From UBA1740 sp045587025 (GTDB lineage Bacteria; Bacillota; Clostridia; Oscillospirales; CAG-272): 64,000 bases of DNA. Shown here in pieces: positions 33,316-41,486 of the stretch (position 1 is its first letter; the number at the start of each line of letters is the position of its first letter). Below the pieces are notes generated by a model. It saw only the letters and a program-made list of their open reading frames with translations, did not search any database and was not told where the DNA came from. The position numbers were made by a program, and so were the translations under genes. The stretch spans positions 1-64,000 of the forward strand of contig JAZNBK010000059.1 of the NCBI GenBank assembly GCA_045587025.1, given 5' to 3'.

Positions 33316-33819
33316 TTATTTCCTTTTTTTCTCATATCTTTCCTTCACAAGCGAAGCTATGTTCGCAGGGAGCAGGTCCTCGATAGAAAGCCCCATATCA
33401 AGCGCTTCACGAACAAGCGTGGACGAGCAGCTACAAAGCCCGTCGGAAGCGAGAAGGAAAAGGGTATCCCGCTCGGAATGCTTTTTATTGTACTCTGCCA
33501 TTTCTTTTTCATATTTCAGATCGCCTTCGTTGCGTATTCCCTTTACGATACAGTCGATATTATGCTTTTTCAGGTAATCGCAGACCATTCCCTCGTCGAA
33601 GTCGCAGAGAACGTTTTCGAGGTCTTGACAGGCGGCTTTCATAAAAAGGAGCTTTTCTTCCTTGTCAAAGAGATATTTCTTGCTCGGATTTATAAAGGCG
33701 ACGAGGTGGATTTTATCAAAAACAGCGCTCGCTCGCTTTATTATATCCAGATGTCCTTTGGTAATAGGGTCGAAGCTTCCGCAGATAAGCGCAGAACTTT
33801 TTTCTTTTGATTTTTTCAT
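33316..33819 (-). CDS. coaD: Phosphopantetheine adenylyltransferase
   Basis: CoaD makes dephospho-CoA from 4'-phosphopantetheine and ATP. The 167-residue protein has ICGSFDPITKGHLD with the nucleotidyl-transferase GH, IVKGIRNEGDLKYE and the C-terminal SSTLVREAL. It lies 19 bp after rsmD, the usual neighbour in Firmicutes, and upstream of rnc. An AAGGA site precedes the start. Confidence 0.97.
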   Translation of the reverse strand: MKKSKEKSSALICGSFDPITKGHLDIIKRASAVFDKIHLVAFINPSKKYLFDKEEKLLFMKAACQDLENVLCDFDEGMVCDYLKKHNIDCIVKGIRNEGDLKYEKEMAEYNKKHSERDTLFLLASDGLCSCSSTLVREALDMGLSIEDLLPANIASLVKERYEKKRK

Positions 33820-33838
33820 ATCGGAAATCCTTTAAAAT

Positions 33839-34411
33839 TTATTCGTTTGCGCCGCGGTAAATTAATATGTTGACGAAGGATTTGCTGTACCTTGCGCTTT
33901 TTCTGACCTCGAAAAGCTCAGAAAGCGCAGCCCTTCCCTCAAAAATATCTTCATTTCCGCTCTCGCAGACCAGAATACAGCCCACCTCGGCAAGACCTGC
34001 CCTCACGATTCTTTCGAGCGCATCGCCCACAGAATTGTCTGCGTAGGGCGGATCTATGAAAATGAGGTCGTAGGAGCGCTCGTTTGCGCTCTTTCTGATA
34101 AAGTTGCGATAGTCGCTTATAAGGAAGCGTGAAGCGGAGAAAAAGTTCGTCTTTTGAGCGTTTTTCTTCACGATAGCCATTGCTTCCTGCGAGCTGTCTA
34201 CAAACATACAGCTCACAGCGCCACGAGAGAGCGCCTCGAGCCCCATCTGACCGCTGCCTGCAAAGAGGTCAAGCACACGGCAGCCCTCGACTTCAAATTG
34301 GATAGCGGAGAAGACCGCCTCTTTTATGCGTTCGCTCGTAGGACGGGTTGCTTCTCCCTCTAAGGTTTCGAGGCGAACGCCCCTAGCGCTGCCTGTGATA
34401 ATTCTCATCAT
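33839..34411 (-). CDS. rsmD: 16S rRNA (guanine966-N2)-methyltransferase
   Basis: This 190-residue SAM-dependent enzyme opens with MRIITGSARGVRLETLEG, has the SAM-binding VLDLFAGSGQMGLEALSRGA and the catalytic DPPY motif. These are the standard RsmD marks. Two ATG codons follow each other; I take the first at 34411, which is 7 bases from AAGGAG. It lies downstream of uvrC and begins the rsmD-coaD-rnc run. A palindrome occupies its leader. Confidence 0.95.
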   Translation of the reverse strand: MMRIITGSARGVRLETLEGEATRPTSERIKEAVFSAIQFEVEGCRVLDLFAGSGQMGLEALSRGAVSCMFVDSSQEAMAIVKKNAQKTNFFSASRFLISDYRNFIRKSANERSYDLIFIDPPYADNSVGDALERIVRAGLAEVGCILVCESGNEDIFEGRAALSELFEVRKSARYSKSFVNILIYRGANE

Positions 34412-34427
34412 AACGTTTCTCCTTGTT

Positions 34428-34443
34428 GCCAATAATTATTTAC
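34428..34443. promoter_or_regulatory. 16-bp near-palindrome in the rsmD leader
   Basis: It matches GTAAATAATTATTTAC at 14 of 16 positions, 4 bases before the AAGGAG of rsmD. The gap to uvrC is only 45 bp, so it is a candidate site for setting the start of a separate transcript or for mRNA structure. Confidence 0.35.
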
Positions 34444-34456
34444 AAGACAAAACCGG

Positions 34457-36292
34457 TCAGGATTTATCTTTTTTCTTTTCTTCAAAGTAGCCGACTATGC
34501 TTTGAGCGTCTGCCTTAGTAATTCCTCTGACAGAGGAAATATCCTCCTCGGTGGCAGAGGCGAGCTTGTTTATACTGCCAAACGCAGTTAAAAGAATTTT
34601 CGCCTTCTTTTCCCCTATACCTCTGATATTGCAAAGAGAGGAACGCTTCAAGGTCTTTCTTTTAGCAGAGGACGAGCGGCTTACCGCAAAGCGATGAGCT
34701 TCCTCTTGTATACGATAGATAAGGGCGTATACTGCCTGCTCGTGCGCTATTCCAAACTCGTTTTCACTGTCGCACAGCGTTCTCGTCTTATGATATTCGT
34801 CCTTCACCATTCCGAAAACGGGAATAGAAAGGGACAGGTCGTCGAGCGCCGCCTTGCCCACGTTTACGTGACCGACGCCGCCGTCAAGAAGAATGAGGTC
34901 GGGGGCAGCCCCGAGAGAAGCGCTGCCGTCGCCTATGTGGCGAAGGCGTCTTGTCAGCGCCTCGCGCATAGCCCCATAGTCATCAACGCCGTCAGTGGTC
35001 TTGATTTTAAAATATCGGTAATCGGACTTCTTCATTTTTCCGTCCTCGTAGACGACCATAGAGGCGGTTATATGCTCTTTCCCTATGTTTGAAATATCGT
35101 ACGCCTCAATTCTGTTCGGCAGGACATCAAGAGACAGCGTTTTTGCGAGTAAAAGCAGAGCCGTATCCTCTCTTTCCGCCTCTCTGCGATAGCGCGCTGC
35201 CCGCTCCCTTGCGTTCGCCTGAGCCATCAGGCAGAGCTTTTTTGCCTCGCTTCTTTTCGGCGTGCGAAGCGAAACTCTATGCCCCGCTTTAGCGCAAAGA
35301 AATTCCGAAAGGGGAGTGGCGTCCTCTTCCTCTAAATCGACGTCGAAAAGGATTTCCGACGGAATTTTACCCGTATCGGAATAATAATCGAAAAGAAAGG
35401 CGCAGAGGGCGTCGGAAGAAGAAAGCTCGTCGGCAGAGAACAAAAAATCATTTTTGGAAATCAAAAGTCCGTTTCTGATAGAAAGAATTGAAATTACGCC
35501 GCACAGCTCGTCTGTAAAGAGCGAGATTATATCCTGCTGCGCCTTTTCGTCGGTTACCGCCTTTTGCTTTTCGGAAAGCTTGCGAAGCGCAAAGATACTG
35601 TTACGACAGCGAAGCGCATCCTCAAACTGTTCCTTTTCGGCGAAGGAGAGCATTTTTGCTTCAAGCTCGGCGATAGTTTCCGAGGTTTTTCCGTCAAGGA
35701 CCTTTTTTGCGGACTTGATTAGCTCCTTGTACGCTTCTTCGCTTATATCGTCGCAGCAGGGAGCGCAGCAGCGCCCCATTTGCCGATACAGGCAGGGGCG
35801 TTCCTTTCCTATATCTCGGGGGAAAACACGCTTGCAGTTAGGGAGCAGAAAAATTTTACGCAGAGCGTCTAACGCCGAGTGCGCCTCCTGCATACTCGAA
35901 TAAGGCCCGTAATAGCTACCGTCTGAGCTGCGCTCGCGGGTGACGATAAGCTTGGGGTAGCGCTCGTCTGTGATTTTTATATACGGATAGGATTTTGCAT
36001 CCTTTAGCTTTATATTGTATTTCGGAGAATATTTCTTTATTAAAACGTTTTCAAGAGTTAAAGCTTCAATCTCGGTGTCGCAGAGAATGGTATCGAAGTC
36101 AGCGACCGACGAGACCATTTTTTCGGTCTTGTAGGAATGATTTTTGCCTAAAAAATAACTGCTGACACGGTTTTTGAGCTTTTTCGACTTGCCGACGTAA
36201 ATTACCTTTTTGTCCTTGTTCTTCATCAGATAGACGCCAGGACGAAGCGGGAGAGAGTTTGCCTTTTCTCGAAGATAGGGTATGTTGCTCAT
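34457..36292 (-). CDS. uvrC: Excinuclease ABC subunit C
   Basis: UvrC makes both incisions in nucleotide excision repair. The 611-residue protein has an N-terminal GIY-YIG nuclease (PGVYLMKNKDKKVIYVGKSKKLKNRV), a Cys cluster (CLYRQMGRCCAPCC), a UVR segment, the RNase H-like nuclease (EAYDISNIGKEHITASMVV) and a helix-hairpin-helix pair at the C-terminus (CNIRGIGEKKAKILL). The full length is present. A GAGGT site lies before the ATG at 36292. Confidence 0.97.
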   Translation of the reverse strand: MSNIPYLREKANSLPLRPGVYLMKNKDKKVIYVGKSKKLKNRVSSYFLGKNHSYKTEKMVSSVADFDTILCDTEIEALTLENVLIKKYSPKYNIKLKDAKSYPYIKITDERYPKLIVTRERSSDGSYYGPYSSMQEAHSALDALRKIFLLPNCKRVFPRDIGKERPCLYRQMGRCCAPCCDDISEEAYKELIKSAKKVLDGKTSETIAELEAKMLSFAEKEQFEDALRCRNSIFALRKLSEKQKAVTDEKAQQDIISLFTDELCGVISILSIRNGLLISKNDFLFSADELSSSDALCAFLFDYYSDTGKIPSEILFDVDLEEEDATPLSEFLCAKAGHRVSLRTPKRSEAKKLCLMAQANARERAARYRREAEREDTALLLLAKTLSLDVLPNRIEAYDISNIGKEHITASMVVYEDGKMKKSDYRYFKIKTTDGVDDYGAMREALTRRLRHIGDGSASLGAAPDLILLDGGVGHVNVGKAALDDLSLSIPVFGMVKDEYHKTRTLCDSENEFGIAHEQAVYALIYRIQEEAHRFAVSRSSSAKRKTLKRSSLCNIRGIGEKKAKILLTAFGSINKLASATEEDISSVRGITKADAQSIVGYFEEKKKDKS

Positions 36293-36370
36293 AGTTTACC
36301 TCGCGTGAGAGTTCGGTTGCGCCCAAAAGAGAAGCGCAAAGAAGCGTTAGCAAAACGGCGTATAGTTAAT

Positions 36371-36402
36371 AAGAAAGGGCGTCGCATAAAAATTGCGCGC
36401 CC
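36371..36402 (-). terminator. Probable terminator of ptsH
   Basis: A 9-bp GC-rich stem with one bulge (36377-36386 with 36394-36402) is followed on the minus strand by TTTCTT. Confidence 0.55.
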
Positions 36403-36445
36403 GTTCTTTCTGTCTGCCTCAAACCGTTCCAAAGAATAGTCGGGC

Positions 36446-36709
36446 TTAGTCTTTCAATTCGGTATCGATTAGATTGGCAAGTCCTTCAACGGCTTCATTC
36501 TCATCGGGACCGTCTGCAATCAAATTGACAGTCATTCCATTTACAATTCCCAAAGAAAGAATGCCTAACAGACTTTTGGCGTTTACACGTCTGTCTTCCT
36601 TTTCAACCCAAACGGAAGATTTAAAGGTGTTTGCTTTTTGAATAAAGAAGGTCGCAGGTCTTGCGTGAAGTCCTATCGAGTTCTTTATTGTAACGCTACG
36701 AGTAATCAT
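36446..36709 (-). CDS. ptsH: Phosphocarrier protein HPr
   Basis: The 87-residue protein has the phosphorylatable His15 in GLHARPAT and the regulatory Ser46 in AKSLLGILSLG, so it can take part in both sugar transport and catabolite signalling. No EI or PTS permease is nearby. It has its own promoter at 36744-36772 and a terminator. Because His15 is kept it is HPr rather than Crh. Confidence 0.93.
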   Translation of the reverse strand: MITRSVTIKNSIGLHARPATFFIQKANTFKSSVWVEKEDRRVNAKSLLGILSLGIVNGMTVNLIADGPDENEAVEGLANLIDTELKD

Positions 36710-36743
36710 CTTTTATACCTCTATGATTTAATACTACTAATAT

Positions 36744-36772
36744 AGTATAGCAAAACAACTGTATAAAATCAA
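36744..36772 (-). promoter_or_regulatory. Sigma-A promoter of ptsH
   Basis: On the minus strand TTGATT (36767-36772) and TATACT (36744-36749) are 17 bp apart. Confidence 0.7.
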
Positions 36773-36829
36773 GGGCTTTTTGTTTTTTTTAACAAAGATT
36801 TTCGTTTTTTCGAAAAAATATCGAAAAGA

Positions 36830-37312
36830 TTAGGGAATTTCGACGTTTAATATAAGAATATCAAGCTCTGCGAGCGAATTTTTGACCTTCAGCGTCATGT
36901 TTGGCGCGATATAGGCGTTGCCGTTCGCAAGAAAACCACCCTCGCCTACAAAGCCCGAAACGGAAAGAGCGCCGCGTATATCGTATAGCGAGACGGAATA
37001 TGCTTTTATCGGCGCTCCGTCTAAGTCGAAGGTGTAATTGACGGCGGGAGACGCCTCAAGCGTGGCGGGAAGGATGCTTCCCAAGCGCTCCCCTGTTGTA
37101 AACAACAGTTTGCTATCGGTCGAAAGCGCGGAAAGAATATCGCGCGAGCTTTTTTGTATCTCAAAGGAAACTGTGGCTTCGAGCAGCTCGGACTGCTCGC
37201 GTCTCTTTTCCGCCCTTGCGTACCGTGAAAGCAAGCTTATGCAAAAGCAGAGAAGCAGCGCTATAATGACGTAATCGAGATAGGAAAGACGCTTGAAAAA
37301 TTTAGTCAACAC
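36830..37312 (-). CDS. DUF4330-like membrane-anchored protein, copy 1
   Basis: The 160-residue protein starts with a membrane helix (LDYVIIALLLCFCISLLS) and continues as a beta-rich external domain of about 110 residues, with TTGERLGSILPATL and NVEIP-like strands. DUF4330 has this form. Its start overlaps the previous gene by 11 bp. It is the last gene of the rimM-trmD-polymerase operon. Function is unknown; a role with the polysaccharide polymerase is inferred from position only. Confidence 0.65.
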   Translation of the reverse strand: MLTKFFKRLSYLDYVIIALLLCFCISLLSRYARAEKRREQSELLEATVSFEIQKSSRDILSALSTDSKLLFTTGERLGSILPATLEASPAVNYTFDLDGAPIKAYSVSLYDIRGALSVSGFVGEGGFLANGNAYIAPNMTLKVKNSLAELDILILNVEIP

Positions 37313-37784
37313 GCTCGTCCACCTCCCTTGGCGTAATTTCCACGCATCTGGAAACGCCGTAAAAGTCAGGCAGACGCAGGGGAATTTCTTTTCCCATTTT
37401 AAGAGCGTAGCCGTTTATCGAAACGGCGCCGTCAGCGACAGCGCCGTCAGAATAGAGCGTAATAAAAACGTTTAAAAAATCTTTTAGCTCGGAGAGGACG
37501 AACTTTTTGCCGTTATGACTGTAAACCTCTGTAAGATACGGCTCAAATCGTATCTCGGCTATCCTTCCAAGCTCTCTTTTCCCGACCGCTTCGATAACTG
37601 TATCCCCCGTTTTTATATGCGGGGCGAGGTCTATTCTGACCTTTTCGAGCTTGAATACGGTTTTTACGACGCGGCTTTCTCTGCCTGCAAGCGTCTGTAA
37701 GGAGAAAAGCGGAAATAGGGAAAAAAGCAAAAGCGAAATCAAAAAAATTCTGGTTATACGGCGCACAAATTTAATGTTTTTCAT
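37302..37784 (-). CDS. DUF4330-like secreted or anchored protein, copy 2
   Basis: This 160-residue protein has an N-terminal hydrophobic segment (FLISLLLFSLFPLFSLQTLA) that may be a cleaved signal, then a domain of beta strands with KTGDTVIEAVGKRELGRIAEIRFEPY. The GDxV-(x)n-G-R-I pattern is shared with its neighbour and with DUF4330. It starts 17 bp after the polymerase and overlaps the next gene, so the two are co-translated. A paired complex is plausible but not shown. Confidence 0.65.
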   Translation of the reverse strand: MKNIKFVRRITRIFLISLLLFSLFPLFSLQTLAGRESRVVKTVFKLEKVRIDLAPHIKTGDTVIEAVGKRELGRIAEIRFEPYLTEVYSHNGKKFVLSELKDFLNVFITLYSDGAVADGAVSINGYALKMGKEIPLRLPDFYGVSRCVEITPREVDERVD

Positions 37785-37801
37785 AAGCGCACCAAAAAAT
37801 T

Positions 37802-40111
37802 TTATTTTCTAATTTGAATATCGGTAGAAGCGATGTTTGAAACGAGCGAAGCTCGATAATCTATCTGTCTCTGCTCTGCCGTGCCTATTCTGTACGTCGC
37901 GTTGCAGATTCCGAGCAAAAGCCAGAACATAAGGCAGACGCGGTAGTTATACCAAACGTAGTCGAAAAGTCCGTTGACAAGCAAGGCGAGTATTCCGCAA
38001 AATGCAGCGGAGCAAATCGGACGGGCCGAGGTTTCGTTCGCAGAAAATTCGACGGAAAAACAGTTTCGGCAGGTAAAGAGAAGAATGAAAAAGAATGCGA
38101 TAAGCGCAAAAATTCCAAGCTCTATACCTATCTCGAGAAACAGATTGTGCGAATGCTCCGCCGCCTCTGCGCCCATACTGCTATATCCCAAAAATGCGGC
38201 TTTGAACGCGTCTGAGCCAACACCGACGCCCCCGAACAAATTATCGGCGAACAACGAGAGCGAGTCCTTCCAGACGGTGAAGCGATATGAAATCGACGAG
38301 TCGATATTGCCGTCTAAAAACGAGAAAATCGAAGAAAAGCGGCTCGTTACCGAACGGGGCAAGAACAACAGAAGATTAGGTATAAACGCAAAGAGCGCGA
38401 CGAGTATCCTCGGAGATTTTCTGAAGGCGAAGATTAAAAGCGCTGTCATAGCGACGATAGCGCCGAGCCAAGCGCCTCTCGACCAGGTAAATACGAGAGC
38501 AGAAACGAGCGCAGAGAGACAAATGAAGCGGGTAATAAAGGAAAGCGGCGTGAGTTTGTCTTTCGTATTTACAAACACGAGAGGAATGACCATAATTATA
38601 TACGAGCCAAAAACGTTTGGGTTGTCAAAGGTAGACGTAATGCGCCCTGAAATGTAGGAGTACGCTTCAAGGTCGAGCCAATCCGCCGTTATATTTCCGC
38701 TCGTTTGTTGATATATAGCGACGAGAGAAACCAAAAAACCGGAGAAAAGCACTATGTTTAATACCTTCCCGATAGTCCGTCTGTTGATTAAAAGGTTTGA
38801 CGCGAGAAAATATATCGAAATTATAACGAGGAAAACCAACGCGCTGTTCCGAGAGTCGTTTCCGTTAGCAAAGGAGACGATTCCGCCCCCTAAATAAAAG
38901 AGCATAAAAATGAAAACGAACAGATCGCAGGGGGTTAAGGAAAAGGAGCGCTTGTTTAACAGCAGCTTGCGTATATACGAAAGATGACAAAGAATAATTA
39001 TAGAGCAAATGATGATCGTGGGGTGTCGGAAATACGTCATAAAGGGGAGACAAAGAACGGTGACGGTAATTCCGAATTCAGAGGAAGCAAACACGCATCC
39101 GACGAACAGGGCAATTAAAAGTATGCCCAAAATCTTATACGGCGATACGAAAAAACCTAAAGCGCCGAAAAAGAGACCGAGCGAGAGCGCAAGGAAAAAT
39201 CCGCCCTCTATTTCTTCCTTTCGGTTATGGCTTCTCATTCCAAGAAAGGAGTAGAAGAATGCCCCTGTAATTACGCTGTTTTCAATTACATAGGCGATAG
39301 AACGGCTCGAAATGAGCAACGGTATTGAAAATACGACGAGAATAAGTCCCAATATCAGAGAGGAAAGGGAGTCGCTGTAAGGAAGCGAGAAAAGGTTCGC
39401 CCCTAAATATCCGAGAGACGAGAACATACCGAACGTAAAGAAAAATATACCGTATGCTCTTGCGCCGCAGAAGCAGATATTCTCGTAAAGACGCTTCATA
39501 AACAGCGCCACTCTGTTTGAATAGCAGAAAGCGGACAGCTTTTCAAAAAATAGCGCCGCCTTTGACTTTTTAAGCATTTTGGCAGAGCTTTTCTCTGCGA
39601 ACAGGGCAGAAAAGAACCTTCCGACCGCAGAACGACGAACTCTCAAAAACAGGCGTTTCGTCTTTCTCGAGTTTTTTTGTCTGTATCTTTTTATGCGCTC
39701 CGAGACCTCTGCCAAACGGTTGCTTTTTCTCTTTTTGTTTTTAGAGGAGACGCTTTCGCTGACGCGGGAGATAACCCTCGTCATTCCGGCAGAGAGGTCC
39801 TTCTGTGAAAAGGAAGAGCCGTCACGGGACGGGCGCATATAACGCTTCTTGCTTGCGTCCTTGCTCCTTGAGGTTCTCGTTTGCGACGAGGGCTTTTTAG
39901 AGGACGAAGCTCGATTTTGTAAAGCTTTGTTTTCATTATTTTGGGTAAACTTGCTGAATTCAGCGGTTTTTACTCTTTCCAGCTCAAAGGTATAATCTTG
40001 TTCGAGGTCGTCGCGGCGGTAAGTGACTCTTGGGGCGCGAGGCGACTGGTTTGAACCTTTATTCGCAAGATTTTCCTTTTGATGAGTGCCGTTTTTCTTA
40101 ATTTCACTCAT
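37802..40111 (-). CDS. O-antigen ligase/polymerase family protein with basic N-terminal extension
   Basis: The 769-residue protein has a disordered, Lys/Arg/Ser-rich N-terminus of about 190 residues, then at least ten membrane helices. The Wzy_C-type features are TWSRGAWLG in one loop and HSHNLFLEIGIELGIF near the C-terminus, which carry the Arg and His of the ligase/polymerase family. It would join surface polysaccharide units outside the membrane. The start overlaps the trmD stop by ATGA, so it belongs to the rimM-trmD operon. No other capsule genes are close, and the extension is unusual. Confidence 0.85.
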   Translation of the reverse strand: MSEIKKNGTHQKENLANKGSNQSPRAPRVTYRRDDLEQDYTFELERVKTAEFSKFTQNNENKALQNRASSSKKPSSQTRTSRSKDASKKRYMRPSRDGSSFSQKDLSAGMTRVISRVSESVSSKNKKRKSNRLAEVSERIKRYRQKNSRKTKRLFLRVRRSAVGRFFSALFAEKSSAKMLKKSKAALFFEKLSAFCYSNRVALFMKRLYENICFCGARAYGIFFFTFGMFSSLGYLGANLFSLPYSDSLSSLILGLILVVFSIPLLISSRSIAYVIENSVITGAFFYSFLGMRSHNRKEEIEGGFFLALSLGLFFGALGFFVSPYKILGILLIALFVGCVFASSEFGITVTVLCLPFMTYFRHPTIIICSIIILCHLSYIRKLLLNKRSFSLTPCDLFVFIFMLFYLGGGIVSFANGNDSRNSALVFLVIISIYFLASNLLINRRTIGKVLNIVLFSGFLVSLVAIYQQTSGNITADWLDLEAYSYISGRITSTFDNPNVFGSYIIMVIPLVFVNTKDKLTPLSFITRFICLSALVSALVFTWSRGAWLGAIVAMTALLIFAFRKSPRILVALFAFIPNLLLFLPRSVTSRFSSIFSFLDGNIDSSISYRFTVWKDSLSLFADNLFGGVGVGSDAFKAAFLGYSSMGAEAAEHSHNLFLEIGIELGIFALIAFFFILLFTCRNCFSVEFSANETSARPICSAAFCGILALLVNGLFDYVWYNYRVCLMFWLLLGICNATYRIGTAEQRQIDYRASLVSNIASTDIQIRK

Positions 40112-40854
40112 TTGTCGCTACCCTTTCTTTTTTTCTTATTTTGATTTTCGGGATGTTCGGTTATATATTTTTCATAGAGGTCGGGACGGCGCGCCTTCGT
40201 CAATTCGAGCGATTGCGAGAGCCGCCATTCCTCGATTTTTTTGTGGTGTCCGCTCGTCAGAACCTCGGGAATTTCAACGCCGTGAAAGACGGCGGGCCTC
40301 GTATATTGAGGATATTCCAAAAGTCCGCTCGCTATGCTCTCGTCACGATAACATTCGGGGGATGCCAAAACCCCGTCGAGCAGACGGCAGACGGCGTCTA
40401 CAAGAATACACGCGGGAAGCTCTCCCCCCGTGAGAACATAATCTCCGATAGAAATCTCCTCGTCCACTATCTCGTCGAGAACTCTCTGGTCTACTCCCTC
40501 GTAGTGTCCGCAGAGAATTATTATATTATCGTAATTTTTAAGCTCCTCCGCCTTTTTCTGCGAAAAGACCTCGCCCTTCGGGGACATATAAACAACTCTC
40601 CGCTTTTCGCTCCTGCTTTCCTTTTTTTCTATAATAGAGGAATAGCAATTATAGATAGGCGGAGCCGCCATGACCATGCCCATTCCACCGCCTGCGGGCG
40701 TGTCGTCGACCGAGCGGTGCTTGTTTTCCGAAAAAAGACGAATGTCGTGACATTCGATATCCACGTAGCCGGCTTTTACAGCCCGACCTATAATGCTTTC
40801 CGACAGAACCGTATTAATCATATCGGGGAAAAGCGTCATTATATCAAACTTCAT
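40108..40854 (-). CDS. trmD: tRNA (guanine37-N1)-methyltransferase
   Basis: TrmD methylates G37 to prevent frameshifting. The 248-residue protein has MTLFPDMINTVLSESIIGRA, DDTPAGGGMGMVM, LCGHYEGVDQRV, SIGDYVLTGGELPA and the C-terminal GHHKKIEEWR, including the trefoil-knot SAM site. It overlaps rimM by 11 bp at its start and the polymerase by 4 bp at its end. Confidence 0.97.
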   Translation of the reverse strand: MKFDIMTLFPDMINTVLSESIIGRAVKAGYVDIECHDIRLFSENKHRSVDDTPAGGGMGMVMAAPPIYNCYSSIIEKKESRSEKRRVVYMSPKGEVFSQKKAEELKNYDNIIILCGHYEGVDQRVLDEIVDEEISIGDYVLTGGELPACILVDAVCRLLDGVLASPECYRDESIASGLLEYPQYTRPAVFHGVEIPEVLTSGHHKKIEEWRLSQSLELTKARRPDLYEKYITEHPENQNKKKRKGSDK

Positions 40855-41359
40855 CGAAAAAACCCGGTATCGGACGGATTTTTACGCCCGTCTCGATATC
40901 GACCTCCTTAACGAATTCCGAAATTGCAGGGAAGAGAACCTCCTTGCCCTCGGTTTCTATTGTGTAAAGCGGAGTTTGCCTCGAAAAATCCGCGTCCTTG
41001 ATAACTCCGTATTTTTCGCCCGTATCCGCGTCAAAAACGCTAAGCCCGATAATATCGACCAAAAAGAAATCTCCCGCTGCAAGAGGAATATCGTCTCGGT
41101 CTGCGAATATCGTCCTGCCCTTTAAAAGACGGGCGTCCTCAGGCGTGTCTACGCCAAGCAGAGACAAAAGCACAAATCTGCCGGCGCAGGAAGCGTTCTT
41201 CACCGACTTTTCTATATATTCGCCGTTCTTTTCCAAAAGATATATCCTTTTAAGAGAAGCGGCAACCGAGGGGCTGTCGCACCACGGCTCGACCTTTAAA
41301 GCGCCTCTTATTCCGTGAATGTTGATTATCTTTCCACATTCAAGGTATTTATTCTTCAT
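40844..41359 (-). CDS. rimM: Ribosome maturation factor RimM
   Basis: RimM binds ribosomal protein uS19 and helps fold the 30S head. The 171-residue protein has the N-terminal LECGKIINIHGIRGALKVEPW and the C-terminal PRC barrel (FFLVDIIGLSVFDADTGEKYGVI, then LFPAISEFVKEVDIETG). It is first of the rimM-trmD-polymerase-DUF4330 operon under the promoter at 41395-41423. The usual rpsP and KH-domain genes are not next to it. Confidence 0.95.
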   Translation of the reverse strand: MKNKYLECGKIINIHGIRGALKVEPWCDSPSVAASLKRIYLLEKNGEYIEKSVKNASCAGRFVLLSLLGVDTPEDARLLKGRTIFADRDDIPLAAGDFFLVDIIGLSVFDADTGEKYGVIKDADFSRQTPLYTIETEGKEVLFPAISEFVKEVDIETGVKIRPIPGFFDEV

Positions 41360-41394
41360 TTTCTAATCCTCTTTATTAAAAGCTATACAAAGAT

Positions 41395-41423
41395 ATTGTA
41401 CCACAAAAGCTATATAAATTCAA
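41395..41423 (-). promoter_or_regulatory. Sigma-A promoter of the rimM operon
   Basis: On the minus strand TTGAAT (41418-41423) and TACAAT (41395-41400) are 17 bp apart. Confidence 0.75.
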
Positions 41424-41452
41424 CTCTTTTTTTCTTTCGCTCTATTTGTATG

Positions 41453-41481
41453 AAAAAGACGAGCCGATATATCGGCTCGTC
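41453..41481 (-). terminator. Intrinsic terminator of pheST
   Basis: A perfect 24-bp palindrome (41458-41481) is followed on the minus strand by five T. Confidence 0.9.
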
Positions 41482-41486
41482 ATAGA

